Assembly: GCA_044228245.1 (NCBI GenBank)
Contig: JBGAVG010000002.1
Location: forward strand, 186,001 to 250,000
Reading direction: 5' to 3'
DNA: 64,000 bases
Source of the DNA: Methylotenera_A sp044228245
GTDB lineage: Bacteria; Pseudomonadota; Gammaproteobacteria; Burkholderiales; Methylophilaceae
Positions 18,000 to 26,078 of this stretch are shown one piece after another. Within the stretch, counting starts at the first letter, position 1; the number at the start of each line of letters is the position of its first letter. The notes under the pieces were generated by a model that saw only the letters and a program-made list of their open reading frames with translations, searched no databases and had not been told where the DNA came from. A program made the position numbers and the translations under genes.

Positions 18000-19376
18000 T
18001 TAGTTCAAAGTTACAGTTTCAAGGTAATCCGGCACAACAACCTGCCAACGCAGTGTCTCTTCGATATGAAGCCGCATGGCGTCTGCCGCAACCGGCTCGC
18101 CGTGAGTGATAAACGTCTGCTTTGGCGCCTTTTCAAAGCCGCCCAGCCAATCCAGAATCTCTGAATAGTCCGCATGCGCGGAAAGGTTTGAAATAAACTC
18201 GACATTGGCGCGTACGGGAATATATTCACCATGAATCTTGATGCTTTCAGCGCCATCCAGCATGGCGGAGCCGCGTGTGCCGGCGGCCTGAAAGCCCACA
18301 AACAGAATCGTATTATTGGGCTTGGGCGCAAATGCCTTCAAATGATGCACGACACGCCCGCCTGAAGCCATGCCGCTTGCGGACAGGATAATCATCGGCC
18401 CCTTGGTTATGTTCAGCCGCTTGGATTCCTCGACACTATTCACCATGCGCGCCGTATGAAAAAGTGCGCTGCATTGCTCCGGGCTCAGCCGATGTTCACC
18501 GCGATGATGGCGGAATATCTCTGTGGCATCCACCGCCATCGGGCTATTCAGGTAAACGGGGATGTCATTAGCGATGGCGCCTGATGATTTAAGCAGATGA
18601 ATGTAATATAGCAGTTCTTGCGCGCGTCCGACTGCAAACACAGGAATAAGGATAATGCCCCTGCGCTTTGCCGTTTTATTGATAATCGCAGCCAGCTTGA
18701 TTTGTGGATCGGTTCTATCATGCAGGCGATTGCCATAAGTGGATTCAAGCACCAGGTAATCAGCCTGCTTAATGCGCATCGGCGATTTCATTAAAATGTC
18801 ATTGGGCCGACCAATGTCGCCAGAAAACAGAATAGAGGTTTTTTTGTTGTGAATACGCACGAAGGCGGAACCCAGAATATGCCCATTAGGCGAGAACCTT
18901 AGCGTCAATCCACCATCCAAATTAACGTCCTGTTCAAAAGCAACCGGGGTGAGCAGTTTTAGCGCCGCTTCTGCATCTTCCTGCGTATACAGCGGTAACG
19001 CCGGGTGATGCTTGGAAAACCCCCGCCGGTTGGCGTATTCGGCTTCTTCTTCTTGCAAGTGTGCCGAATCCGGCAGCAGAATTTCGCATAAATCACGCGT
19101 GGCCTCAGTACAATATACCTTACCGGAGAATCCGTTTTTTACCAGCAGCGGCAGGTAGCCACTGTGGTCGATATGGGCATGCGTCAGCACCACCACATCT
19201 ATATCTTTCGGGCTGACTGGCAGCTGCGCCCAGTTTCTGAGTCGTAACTGTTTCAGCCCCTGAAATAGTCCGCAATCAACCAGAATACGCATCATGCCGC
19301 CTGACTCGGTTTCACAGGTAAGCAGGTATTTGGATCCGGTGACGGTTCCGGTCGCGCCGAGAAATTTTAATTTCAT
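18000..19376 (-). CDS. Metallo-beta-lactamase/beta-CASP RNA-processing-type hydrolase
   Basis: This 458-residue protein has an N-terminal metallo-beta-lactamase fold with the zinc motif HAHIDHSGYLP, followed by a beta-CASP domain and a C-terminal RMMBL segment (SAHADYSEIL, FITHGEP). This is the architecture of CPSF73-like and RNase J-like nucleases and of the widespread bacterial YsgA-type group, which act on RNA. Its biological target is not known to me. It is followed upstream by an unknown membrane protein in the same direction with a 61-base gap. Confidence 0.88.
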   Translation of the reverse strand: MKLKFLGATGTVTGSKYLLTCETESGGMMRILVDCGLFQGLKQLRLRNWAQLPVSPKDIDVVVLTHAHIDHSGYLPLLVKNGFSGKVYCTEATRDLCEILLPDSAHLQEEEAEYANRRGFSKHHPALPLYTQEDAEAALKLLTPVAFEQDVNLDGGLTLRFSPNGHILGSAFVRIHNKKTSILFSGDIGRPNDILMKSPMRIKQADYLVLESTYGNRLHDRTDPQIKLAAIINKTAKRRGIILIPVFAVGRAQELLYYIHLLKSSGAIANDIPVYLNSPMAVDATEIFRHHRGEHRLSPEQCSALFHTARMVNSVEESKRLNITKGPMIILSASGMASGGRVVHHLKAFAPKPNNTILFVGFQAAGTRGSAMLDGAESIKIHGEYIPVRANVEFISNLSAHADYSEILDWLGGFEKAPKQTFITHGEPVAADAMRLHIEETLRWQVVVPDYLETVTLN

Positions 19377-19437
19377 TTTATTTTTCCCTTTCTAGCGTTC
19401 TTTATTTAGTGCAATACGGTATTCCTCAAGCTTTGCT

Positions 19438-19977
19438 TCATAGTTTTCCGCTTCGCCGAAATCTAAAAACCGAACGGGCATGCGTGCCGAGAATTTTTCG
19501 TGCATGTTTGATGGGGCAGAAATATTGCTCGGTACGCGCCACGATTTCACTGATATAGGCAATCATGCCGGCGCCGTAGGCGCAATAAGTGCAGTGAAAT
19601 TTTTCTATAAAATTCAGGTAATTAAGTTGGTGTCGATCAAAGATAATGTAATCAGCACGACGTACTTTTTTGATGCCGTAAATCGGAAAGCAAGTCAGTT
19701 GATAAAAGGTAATGAATACATCCGTAATGACTAATGGAATAATCATCGAGTAAATGATTGGGCCGGTAATCAGATTCTGTGGGCGATAAGTCACCAGCCA
19801 GCGGAAGAAATTCATTTTAAGCCGGCGGTGTGTTTCTTTGATGGATTGCTCAAACTCAACGCGTTTCCCCTTAATTTGAAAAAACATGCTGGATGGCTGT
19901 TCGCTGAGTGCTGTACGCAATTCGTCCTCAAGCACGGTAATCTGGTCAAGCAATTGCTGGATACGGTCGTTCATCAA
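19438..19977 (-). CDS. Conserved membrane-associated protein of unknown function
   Basis: This 179-residue protein starts with a coiled-coil-like acidic region (residues 1-50, QQLLDQITVLEDELRTAL), has a hydrophobic hairpin near residues 70-98, and then a cysteine-containing segment FHCTYCAYGAG and FCPIKHARKILG. I do not recognise a named domain. The CxxC and CPIKHAR parts look like a possible metal site near the membrane surface. It is encoded just upstream of the beta-CASP hydrolase on the same strand, so a shared operon is possible. Confidence 0.6.
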   Translation of the reverse strand: MMNDRIQQLLDQITVLEDELRTALSEQPSSMFFQIKGKRVEFEQSIKETHRRLKMNFFRWLVTYRPQNLITGPIIYSMIIPLVITDVFITFYQLTCFPIYGIKKVRRADYIIFDRHQLNYLNFIEKFHCTYCAYGAGMIAYISEIVARTEQYFCPIKHARKILGTHARSVFRFRRSGKL

Positions 19978-20100
19978 GGCCCCAATATTTTTCTGAATGA
20001 TAAAAGATTAACACACTGCCAGACAGATATAGAAGCAAGCGCTACAAAAATGGCGCTGAGATTGACCAGTCTCAGCGCAGATGATGATATTTGTTTTACG

Positions 20101-20658
20101 TTACCAGCTGCGAATTCGACCAATATCGACATGCACGAAATTGGATTTTGGATAATAGCCGACGCCACCCCCACGCAAAGCAATGGCAGCGCGCCGCAAT
20201 TCAGCCAAAGGAACTCCTTCGATATAAAGATCGACCGCTTTGGCCTGCATGTGCAGGCTGCCCTTGGCAACTCCATCTGAATTGGCGGCTAGAGAGGCAT
20301 TAGTGGCTGGAGAACGATAGCCAGATATGATATGAAACGGTTGCGTGGTGCCTAGTGTGCTGTGGAGGCCATGCAGCAGATCAAGTAGAGGTGTCTCGAT
20401 CGGGAGTATCTGATCATTGCGGTAATCGCGCAGAATATGATTGATGTCAGCCAGCGCGTCAGGCAAGTAATCACCCTCGGCCCAGTAAACCGTTTTAAGG
20501 TTTTCGCCAGTGTGCAGGTTGTAGAAAGCCAACTCGCGCACTGCTGTTTTACCTTGTTCGAAAGCGGCGAGAGCGGGGCGTGCACCCAGTCCGGTGAGCG
20601 CGAACGCCATGCCTGCTTTAAGCAGATCCCGCCGTGTCTTGGAAATTTGATTACTCAT
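20101..20658 (-). CDS. DUF882 (YcbK/MepK-like) murein endopeptidase-type protein, Tat-exported
   Basis: This 185-residue protein carries a twin-arginine signal (TRRDLLKAGMAFALTG with an ALA cleavage site). The mature part has the peptidase M15-like motifs SGYRSPATN, GSLHMQAKAVDL and FVHVDIG, whose histidines and aspartate bind zinc. E. coli MepK, of the same family, cuts peptidoglycan 3-3 cross-links. The gene directly upstream encodes an L,D-transpeptidase, which makes such cross-links, with a 21-base gap. The pair thus looks like a cell wall remodelling operon. Confidence 0.87.
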   Translation of the reverse strand: MSNQISKTRRDLLKAGMAFALTGLGARPALAAFEQGKTAVRELAFYNLHTGENLKTVYWAEGDYLPDALADINHILRDYRNDQILPIETPLLDLLHGLHSTLGTTQPFHIISGYRSPATNASLAANSDGVAKGSLHMQAKAVDLYIEGVPLAELRRAAIALRGGGVGYYPKSNFVHVDIGRIRSW

Positions 20659-20679
20659 TATGATAGTTTATCCTTAATT

Positions 20680-21606
20680 TCATGGGGTTTGGAAGTAAAG
20701 CGTCACGTCGCGCGCAATGCTGTCTTTCTGCTCCAGCACATCTGCGGCACGTAACCAGTCAATCCGATCGCTTAGCATTGCATCATGTGCCAGCTGCTCA
20801 AGCGCCGCCAGTGAGACATCGCTTTTGTTATAAATATCCCGATGCGCCTCAACAAAAATGCGCCCGTCCGATTCAGTCAGCAACAGCGGAGCATAAATTA
20901 TACTGCCAGTCGCGCCGCGCTCTATCTGCGCAAATAACGCCTCAATATCATCAGAATGCAAGCGGATGCAGCCATGGCTCTGGAAATGATAAATGCTGGC
21001 CGGCGCGATGGTGCCGTGAATGCCGATTGATGTCAGGCTGAGCCCCAGCCAGTGCTTGCCGAGCGGATTATCGGGGCCTGGCGGCACTTCCGTCCTGACC
21101 AGTTTGCCTTCGCGCCGCATCTCCTCCTGAATGGATTTCGGTACGCGCCAGGTCTTGTCGACCGCCTTGCTGGTCACAGTGAACTCGCCTGCCGGCGTCG
21201 GCCAGCTCGGCTTGCCCAATCCCACCGGGTAGGCGGCTACCAGCTCCCAGTCGCGAAAATAATACAACATGCGCTGCGGCAGGTTGATGAGCAGTCCTTC
21301 CTCCCGCACCTCCGGCACAATGTGCCGGTTGTCGATGATCAACTTCTTGCCCGGCATCAGCTTGGCGTCGTACTTCAGGCCATTCTCGCGTGACAGCACT
21401 GTGGCCGCCACACCAAACCGCGCGCCGATCTTGATCAGATAATCCCCGGGCTGAACGGTGTATTCAAATACGCCGCCTGCAACGGGGAATTCAAGCGGTT
21501 CCGCCATTGCAAGAGGCAGATAAAACGCCACAATGGCTGGCCATATAAAACGCAATTCTATACTCTCTTTTCTATCAGCCAGAACTTGGGATGACATCAT
21601 TGACAC
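20680..21606 (-). CDS. L,D-transpeptidase with LysM domain
   Basis: This protein of about 308 residues has an N-terminal signal sequence, a LysM-type peptidoglycan-binding domain (YTVQPGDYLIKIGARFGV), and the YkuD catalytic domain with IGIHGTIAP and SHGCIRL containing the catalytic cysteine. It forms 3-3 peptidoglycan cross-links or anchors proteins to the wall. The frame opens at GTG 21606; ATG 21600 or 21597 are equally possible. It is divergent from the DUF2934 gene. Confidence 0.88.
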   Translation of the reverse strand: MSMMSSQVLADRKESIELRFIWPAIVAFYLPLAMAEPLEFPVAGGVFEYTVQPGDYLIKIGARFGVAATVLSRENGLKYDAKLMPGKKLIIDNRHIVPEVREEGLLINLPQRMLYYFRDWELVAAYPVGLGKPSWPTPAGEFTVTSKAVDKTWRVPKSIQEEMRREGKLVRTEVPPGPDNPLGKHWLGLSLTSIGIHGTIAPASIYHFQSHGCIRLHSDDIEALFAQIERGATGSIIYAPLLLTESDGRIFVEAHRDIYNKSDVSLAALEQLAHDAMLSDRIDWLRAADVLEQKDSIARDVTLYFQTP

Positions 21607-21659
21607 ATAACGTTGGCATCATAACAGCAAGGCTGCCACAGTGACCAGTTGCCAGCATA

Positions 21660-21675
21660 TAAGGGCTAGCCCTTA
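21660..21675. repeat. 16-bp perfect palindrome before DUF2934 gene 1
   Basis: TAAGGGCTAGCCCTTA is a perfect 16-bp palindrome that overlaps by two bases the start of the TACGTG motif. It belongs to a 39-base block (21656-21694) repeated with a single mismatch at 39002-39040. It may be a second operator or part of an extended one. Confidence 0.75.
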
Positions 21676-21718
21676 CGTGCTTGCACGAATTTACATGCAT
21701 TCGTCAGTTCATTACATT
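21674..21718 (+). promoter_or_regulatory. Activator-type promoter, motif copy A (DUF2934 gene 1)
   Basis: The motif TACGTGCTTGCACGAATT starts at 21674 and contains the inverted repeat CGTGC-TT-GCACG. The hexamer TACATT at 21713-21718 sits where a -10 box would be, beginning 39 bases after the first base of the motif. No -35 box is visible. Four other copies in the window keep the same spacing. The predicted transcription start is near 21725, where the leader stem begins. Confidence 0.75.
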
Positions 21719-21725
21719 GCATATA

Positions 21726-21787
21726 TCGGCGGCGCATGCCTAACAACGCATAGTTGTCTAATCTCTGCATGAGATTAGTGCCGCCGA
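21726..21787 (+). promoter_or_regulatory. Structured 5' leader RNA of DUF2934 gene 1
   Basis: The ends of this segment form a stem (TCGGCGGC at 21726-21733 with GCCGCCGA at 21780-21787). Inside are two hairpins, ACAAC/GTTGT (21743-21757) and CTAATCTC/GAGATTAG (21758-21778), so the RNA could form a three-way junction. The second DUF2934 leader has the same basal stem with compensatory changes. It precedes a Shine-Dalgarno (AGAGGAG) and the GTG start. Confidence 0.65.
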
Positions 21788-21825
21788 CTTCAATTTTGAT
21801 GTCAGTACGTTAAAGAGGAGACAGA

Positions 21826-22035
21826 GTGAGCCCTTTAAAAGTGAAATCTTCAAAAGCAACTGGAAAAAGCCCAGCGAGCCCTAGAAGTGAGATTGAGTCA
21901 AAGGAAGCGCTTAATAACGAGGACATGGCTTCCCGTATTGCAGTGTCTGCATATTATAAAGCAGAGGCGCGCGGCTATGAACCAGGACATGAGATTCAGG
22001 ACTGGCTTGAAGCCGAAGCGGAGATGCAGCCATGA
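21826..22035 (+). CDS. DUF2934 domain protein 1
   Basis: This small 69-residue soluble protein has a basic Ser/Lys-rich N-terminus and a conserved C-terminal DUF2934 domain (RIAVSAYYKAEARGYEPGHE then IQDWLEAEAE). Function is unknown. The start is GTG 21826 behind a strong Shine-Dalgarno. A paralogue at 39151 shares the domain, the promoter and the leader. Its neighbours are stress genes (Hsp20, PolX, hibernation factor). Confidence 0.85.
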   Translation: MSPLKVKSSKATGKSPASPRSEIESKEALNNEDMASRIAVSAYYKAEARGYEPGHEIQDWLEAEAEMQP

Positions 22036-22164
22036 TGTCCATACCCCCCCCCGTAGATATGAATGTCAGGCGGCTGATTCCGAGTTAACGTTTCTGCGTC
22101 GAAGCGAAGATTCTGGCTGACATTGCCCGCGTATTGTCTTTCGAGCAATTGATTGCAAAGAGGC

Positions 22165-22188
22165 ACTTACTTAAATACTTACTTAAAT
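22165..22188 (+). repeat. Perfect 12-bp tandem duplication upstream of hsp20
   Basis: ACTTACTTAAAT occurs twice in direct succession (22165-22176 and 22177-22188), in the 203-bp gap between DUF2934 gene 1 and hsp20. The unit is AT-rich and lies about 50 bases before the hsp20 start. It may be part of the promoter or a recent slippage duplication. The gap otherwise holds only a C9 tract (22044-22052) and no gene that I can support. Confidence 0.7.
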
Positions 22189-22238
22189 TAAACAAACAAT
22201 GATGAAAATAGTTCTATTTATAATTAAAGGAGAAACTC

Positions 22239-22757
22239 ATGGACACAGATAACAAAGGAAACGTTCCTGTAAAGACTGAAGGCAAAGAAACAGCAAAATC
22301 CTCTTGGCCTGCACTGCAGCACCCCATTGCCGAGATGGAACGCGCATTTGACCGCTTTTTTGGACGCGGCTGGCCATCACTGAGGCGCTGGAGTGACTTC
22401 CCGGCACTGGACAATTTGTTTGAGGCCGAAGGGATGCGCATGCCAAGTCTGGACGTGGTGGATCGGGATAATGAGGTGCTGGTACGTGCTGAGATTCCCG
22501 GGATTGAAAAGAAAGACATCAGCGTGTCGCTTGCCGATAATGTGCTATCTATTAAAGGGCAATCCAGAAGCGAGAAAAAAGAGGAAAAGGGCGATTATCA
22601 TCGGCACGAAATTTCCAGCTCTTCCTTTGCACGTTCCATTACAGTGCCTGCAAATGTAGATGCCTCAAAAACGGTTGCAAACCTCAAAGATGGCATTCTG
22701 GAGATTACGTTGCCTAAGCTGGAATCATCTAAAAAGCGTAATATCGCGGTTCAGTAA
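22239..22757 (+). CDS. Hsp20/alpha-crystallin small heat shock protein
   Basis: This 172-residue protein has the alpha-crystallin domain from about residue 65 to the end, with MPSLDVVDRDNEVLVRAEIPG, KKDISVSLADNVLSIKGQ and the C-terminal AXXXGXLXXXLPK-like segment (NLKDGILEITLPKLE). Such proteins bind unfolding proteins without ATP. A Shine-Dalgarno (AAAGGAGAAA) precedes the ATG. It is followed by a strong hairpin that may terminate transcription. Hsp20 genes are a regular part of low-oxygen persistence clusters. Confidence 0.93.
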   Translation: MDTDNKGNVPVKTEGKETAKSSWPALQHPIAEMERAFDRFFGRGWPSLRRWSDFPALDNLFEAEGMRMPSLDVVDRDNEVLVRAEIPGIEKKDISVSLADNVLSIKGQSRSEKKEEKGDYHRHEISSSSFARSITVPANVDASKTVANLKDGILEITLPKLESSKKRNIAVQ

Positions 22758-22774
22758 AAGGTCTTGTTTCTAGC

Positions 22775-22802
22775 CTCGCTAACACCTGATGGTGTTAGCG
22801 AG
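22775..22802 (+). terminator. Strong hairpin after hsp20
   Basis: A perfect 12-bp inverted repeat (CTCGCTAACACC, loop TGAT, GGTGTTAGCGAG) lies 18 bases after the hsp20 stop. It lacks a T-run, so it is a terminator or a stabilising 3' end hairpin. Confidence 0.6.
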
Positions 22803-22865
22803 CGTATGAAATCAAAGACTTAAAGGTTTCAATGCCAAGCCAGATGCAATTAATAAAAAGCAGTT

Positions 22866-24590
22866 ATGCCAGTGCATAATGCGGATATCGCAGCAATTTT
22901 CGAAGAAATCGCCGACCTGCTGGAGATTGAAGCCGCCAATCGGTTCCGCATCTTGGCCTACCGCAAAGCGGCACATATCTTAAGTGAGTTGCCGCAGGAT
23001 GTAAGGGCATTACTAAAAAAAGATTTTGACCTGACCCAGTTGCCAGGGATTGGCGAAGACCTCGCTGGCAAAATTATCGAGATCGTTTCTACCGGACGCT
23101 GCAGTTTGTTGCAGAGGCTGCGTAGTGAGCTGCCGCCCGCCATCACCGAGTTATTGCATGTTCCCGGACTTGGCCCGAAACGGGTTAAAGCACTTTACCA
23201 TCACCTTGATGTGCAGACGGTGGAACAGCTGCATCGGGCGGCGCGTGACGGCCGCATCAGAAATCTGCCCGGCTTCGGCGAGAAGACCGAGTTAAATATT
23301 CTGAAGGCGGTGGAAGCGCATGCCAGCCAATCTCGGCGCTTTAAGCTGGCGACGGCTGCGCAGTACGCCGAATCGCTTGTTGCTTATCTGCAGAAGAGCC
23401 CAAACGTCAATCATGTGGTAGTGGCTGGCAGTTTTCGGCGTATGCGCGAAACGATAGGCGACCTGGACATTCTGGCAACTTCCTCTGCGCCTGATGCTGT
23501 GATGCGGCATTTCACGGCTTACGATGAAATTGCCGAAGTGTTTGCTACCGGCAGCACACGCGCTACAGTGACGCTCAAATGCGGGTTGCAAGCGGATTTG
23601 CGCGTCGTAGATGAAACAAGCTATGGTGCGGCTTTACACTATTTTACAGGCTCCAAAGCGCATAACATCGCCATCCGTCGCATCGCCCAGAAGCTTGGAC
23701 TCAAAGTCAGTGAGTATGGCGTATTCCGTGCCGATAAACCTATTGCTGGCGAGACGGAGGAATCGGTCTATCGCGCTGTTGGCCTACCGTATATCCCGCC
23801 GGAACTGCGTGAGGATCGTGGCGAGATTGAGGCTGCCCGTGCCGGACGGCTGCCAAAACTGGTGGAGATAGCAGACCTTAAAGGCGATCTCCACGCGCAT
23901 ACTAAAGCTACCGACGGCCACGACAGCTTGCGCGACATGGCACTGGCGGCACAGAAAATGGGGTTTGAATACCTTGCTATCACCGAGCATTCCCGCCGCC
24001 TCACCGTTGCCCATGGCCTAGATCCTGAGCGGTTGTTGCGCCAGTGCGACGAGATAGACCGGCTTAATTCGGAGCTTAGCGGCATCACCTTGCTTAAAGG
24101 CATCGAGGTCGATATCCTTGAAGATGGCAGCTTAGACCTGCCGGATAAAGTGCTGGGCCGTCTTGATCTGGTAGTTGGTGCAGTTCACAGCAAGTTTGAT
24201 CTATCGCGTATCAAACAGACTGAACGCATTATTCGCGCCATGGAGCATCCGCATTTCACCCTGCTGGCACATCCCACGGGACGGCTCCTGGAAAAAAGGG
24301 CGCCTTACGATGTCGATATGCTGCGTATCATCCGGCAGGCCAAAAACCGCGGCTGTTTTCTTGAGCTTAATGCGCATCCTGAACGTCTTGATTTACTTGA
24401 CACTTACTGCCAAATGGCGAAGGAAGAAGGTGTTTTAATCAGCATCAATTCGGATGCGCATAGTTGCTATGAGTTTTTTAATTTGCGCTACGGGGTTGGG
24501 CAGGCGCGGCGCGGTTGGCTGGAGAGGGAAGATGTGCTCAACACGCGTCCTCTGGCCGAATTGCGCACCTTAATTAAAAGCACCATGTGA
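22866..24590 (+). CDS. polX: DNA polymerase/3'-5' exonuclease PolX
   Basis: This 574-residue protein combines a family X polymerase core with a C-terminal PHP phosphoesterase. The N-terminal part has tandem helix-hairpin-helix motifs (LPGIGEDLAGKI, VPGLGPKRVKALY, LPGFGEKTELNIL). The polymerase palm shows VAGSFRRMRETIGDLDIL, which contains the GS and the D-x-D metal ligands. The PHP domain shows GDLHAHTKATDG, ITEHS and NSDAH. The domain arrangement is that of bacterial PolX, a gap-filling repair polymerase. It has no motif copy of its own. Confidence 0.95.
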   Translation: MPVHNADIAAIFEEIADLLEIEAANRFRILAYRKAAHILSELPQDVRALLKKDFDLTQLPGIGEDLAGKIIEIVSTGRCSLLQRLRSELPPAITELLHVPGLGPKRVKALYHHLDVQTVEQLHRAARDGRIRNLPGFGEKTELNILKAVEAHASQSRRFKLATAAQYAESLVAYLQKSPNVNHVVVAGSFRRMRETIGDLDILATSSAPDAVMRHFTAYDEIAEVFATGSTRATVTLKCGLQADLRVVDETSYGAALHYFTGSKAHNIAIRRIAQKLGLKVSEYGVFRADKPIAGETEESVYRAVGLPYIPPELREDRGEIEAARAGRLPKLVEIADLKGDLHAHTKATDGHDSLRDMALAAQKMGFEYLAITEHSRRLTVAHGLDPERLLRQCDEIDRLNSELSGITLLKGIEVDILEDGSLDLPDKVLGRLDLVVGAVHSKFDLSRIKQTERIIRAMEHPHFTLLAHPTGRLLEKRAPYDVDMLRIIRQAKNRGCFLELNAHPERLDLLDTYCQMAKEEGVLISINSDAHSCYEFFNLRYGVGQARRGWLEREDVLNTRPLAELRTLIKSTM

Positions 24591-24629
24591 TGGGTGCGGG
24601 CGATTTGCGCTGATGATTTATGCTGGAAC

Positions 24630-24674
24630 TACGTGTTCGCACTAATTTTTTCATCAGCCAAAGTTCTATATATT
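24630..24674 (+). promoter_or_regulatory. Activator-type promoter, motif copy C (cytochrome/hpf/dksA-like operon)
   Basis: TACGTGTTCGCACTAATTTT starts at 24630 and matches copies A and B in most positions, including the two half-sites. TATATT at 24669-24674 sits at the shared -10 position, beginning 39 bases after the motif start. It points to the cytochrome gene at 24756. The predicted transcription start is near 24681. Confidence 0.7.
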
Positions 24675-24755
24675 GATACTAAGTATTGTTAAGTTTGGAT
24701 TGGCGGTTTTGCAGGCACGGTCTTTTAGGAAGCCAATGTGAATGAGGAAAATCCG

Positions 24756-25106
24756 ATGCGTGTAATAAAGCGGTTGTTTTTTGCATTGAGCCTATGCTGT
24801 GGCATGGCGTCTTCGGCGCATGCCAGAGCACCTGATGAATCGCGGGGTGAGTTGCTTTACTCAACACACTGCAATACATGCCATAGCTTGCAAATTCATT
24901 GGCGTGAGCAAAAGCTGGCGACCGACTGGAAAAGCCTTAAAGCGCAGGTAAACCGCTGGCAGGCCTATGCCAAGCTAGGCTGGCGTGAAGAAGATATCGC
25001 TGACGTCGCACTATATTTGAATACGCGCTATTACAAATTTTCGAGCACGGAGCTAAAAACTTTGTCTCAGCGTAAAGAATCCAGGCAGACCTTGCGCGAA
25101 TATTGA
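24756..25106 (+). CDS. Small periplasmic monoheme cytochrome c
   Basis: This protein of about 116 residues has a signal peptide (MRVIKRLFFALSLCCGMASSAHA) and one heme motif CNTCH after GELLYSTHC. The later part is helical and basic. A GTG 18 bases upstream would add six residues (the longer form starts MNEENP); ATG 24756 is preferred because it starts the signal peptide directly. It is the first gene after motif copy C. The electron partner is unknown; a role in low-oxygen respiration is inferred from context. Confidence 0.82.
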   Translation: MRVIKRLFFALSLCCGMASSAHARAPDESRGELLYSTHCNTCHSLQIHWREQKLATDWKSLKAQVNRWQAYAKLGWREEDIADVALYLNTRYYKFSSTELKTLSQRKESRQTLREY

Positions 25107-25174
25107 TGCCTGAAGCAGATAGAAAGTAAACAAAAAACCTTTGTTAATCCGATTCGAATTATGAGGAGAAAAAC

Positions 25175-25564
25175 ATGCAAAGCCCGTTAAAGCTGACAGT
25201 TCATGGCGTCGACCACTCGGAAGCGCTGGAGGCGCGGATTCGCGCCAAGGTGGAAAAACTCGAGGAATTTTTCGACCATATTACTTCCTGCCGGGTTGCG
25301 GTAGAAATGCCGCACAAACATAGCCAGCAGGGCAAACAATTTAGCGTGCGCATTGATATCGGTGTGCCGGGCAACGAGATTATCGTGACCCGAAACCACG
25401 CCGAAGATGTTTACGTGGCCTTGCGTGACGCCTTTGATGCGGCAATACGCCAGCTTAAAGATTATGCGCACAAGCTGCGAGGCGAAATAAAGCAGCATGA
25501 ACCAAAACGCTTACCGGAAACCGAAGAGTCAGATGAAGGTGCAGATGAGAGTTCCAGCACCTAG
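25175..25564 (+). CDS. Ribosome hibernation promoting factor / RaiA family
   Basis: This 129-residue protein has the S30AE/HPF fold (LTVHGVDHSEALEARIRAKV, then RVAVEMPHKHSQQGKQFSVR, NEIIVTRNHAEDVYVALRDAFDAA) and an acidic tail (EESDEGADESSST). It lacks the long C-terminal dimerisation domain of Gram-positive HPF. It would bind idle 70S ribosomes and stall translation in starved or anoxic cells. A Shine-Dalgarno (ATGAGGAG) precedes the ATG. It is probably cotranscribed with the preceding cytochrome under motif copy C. Confidence 0.9.
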   Translation: MQSPLKLTVHGVDHSEALEARIRAKVEKLEEFFDHITSCRVAVEMPHKHSQQGKQFSVRIDIGVPGNEIIVTRNHAEDVYVALRDAFDAAIRQLKDYAHKLRGEIKQHEPKRLPETEESDEGADESSST

Positions 25565-25654
25565 TTTGAAACGACTTTGGTGAATCTTGCGTTTCATTTG
25601 CAAGCGATTAAATAAGTAAAAAACTTTAATGCAAAAAATAATGATCGGGGAAAT

Positions 25655-26053
25655 ATGATGACAAAAATTACCAAGCAGCAAATTGATGTATTGCAGAAAA
25701 TAATGGAACTGGAGCTTGAAAGCTTAGTCGATGAAACGCAGCAGGAGATGGATCCTCAATTAAAGGCCAGCATTAATGAGATAGACGGGGGTGCCGCCGA
25801 TGTTGATGATGAAGCTGTTGCCGACACCATCGTTGATGTTGACAATGCGATTATTGGCCTGCATTTACAAAAAGCACGTGACCTGAACACGGCTCTGGAC
25901 CGCATTCAAACCGGTACTTATGGCGTATGTATCGATTGCGGCGATGATATTTCCTTTGAGCGGCTCACTGCGTATCCCACGGCGAAGCGCTGCATCACGT
26001 GCCAGAGCCGGCGCGAAAAAACGCGCGCGAACAGGCCGGCATCTACAATTTGA
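25655..26053 (+). CDS. DksA/TraR-family zinc finger regulator
   Basis: This 132-residue protein has an N-terminal helical region and a C-terminal zinc finger CIDCGDDISFERLTAYPTAK followed by CITCQ. DksA proteins bind RNA polymerase through the secondary channel and alter transcription with ppGpp. The acidic coiled-coil tip residues of true DksA are not clearly present, so it is a DksA-like paralogue. It sits in the same transcription direction as hpf with a 90-base gap. Confidence 0.88.
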   Translation: MMTKITKQQIDVLQKIMELELESLVDETQQEMDPQLKASINEIDGGAADVDDEAVADTIVDVDNAIIGLHLQKARDLNTALDRIQTGTYGVCIDCGDDISFERLTAYPTAKRCITCQSRREKTRANRPASTI

Positions 26054-26078
26054 TGATGTTACCAAGCCGTTAGCAAAA

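Noticed and set aside
25563..25600. TGAAACG/CGTTTCA inverted repeat between hpf and the DksA-like gene
   Set aside because: Short stem with a long loop and no T-run; no support as terminator or operator.
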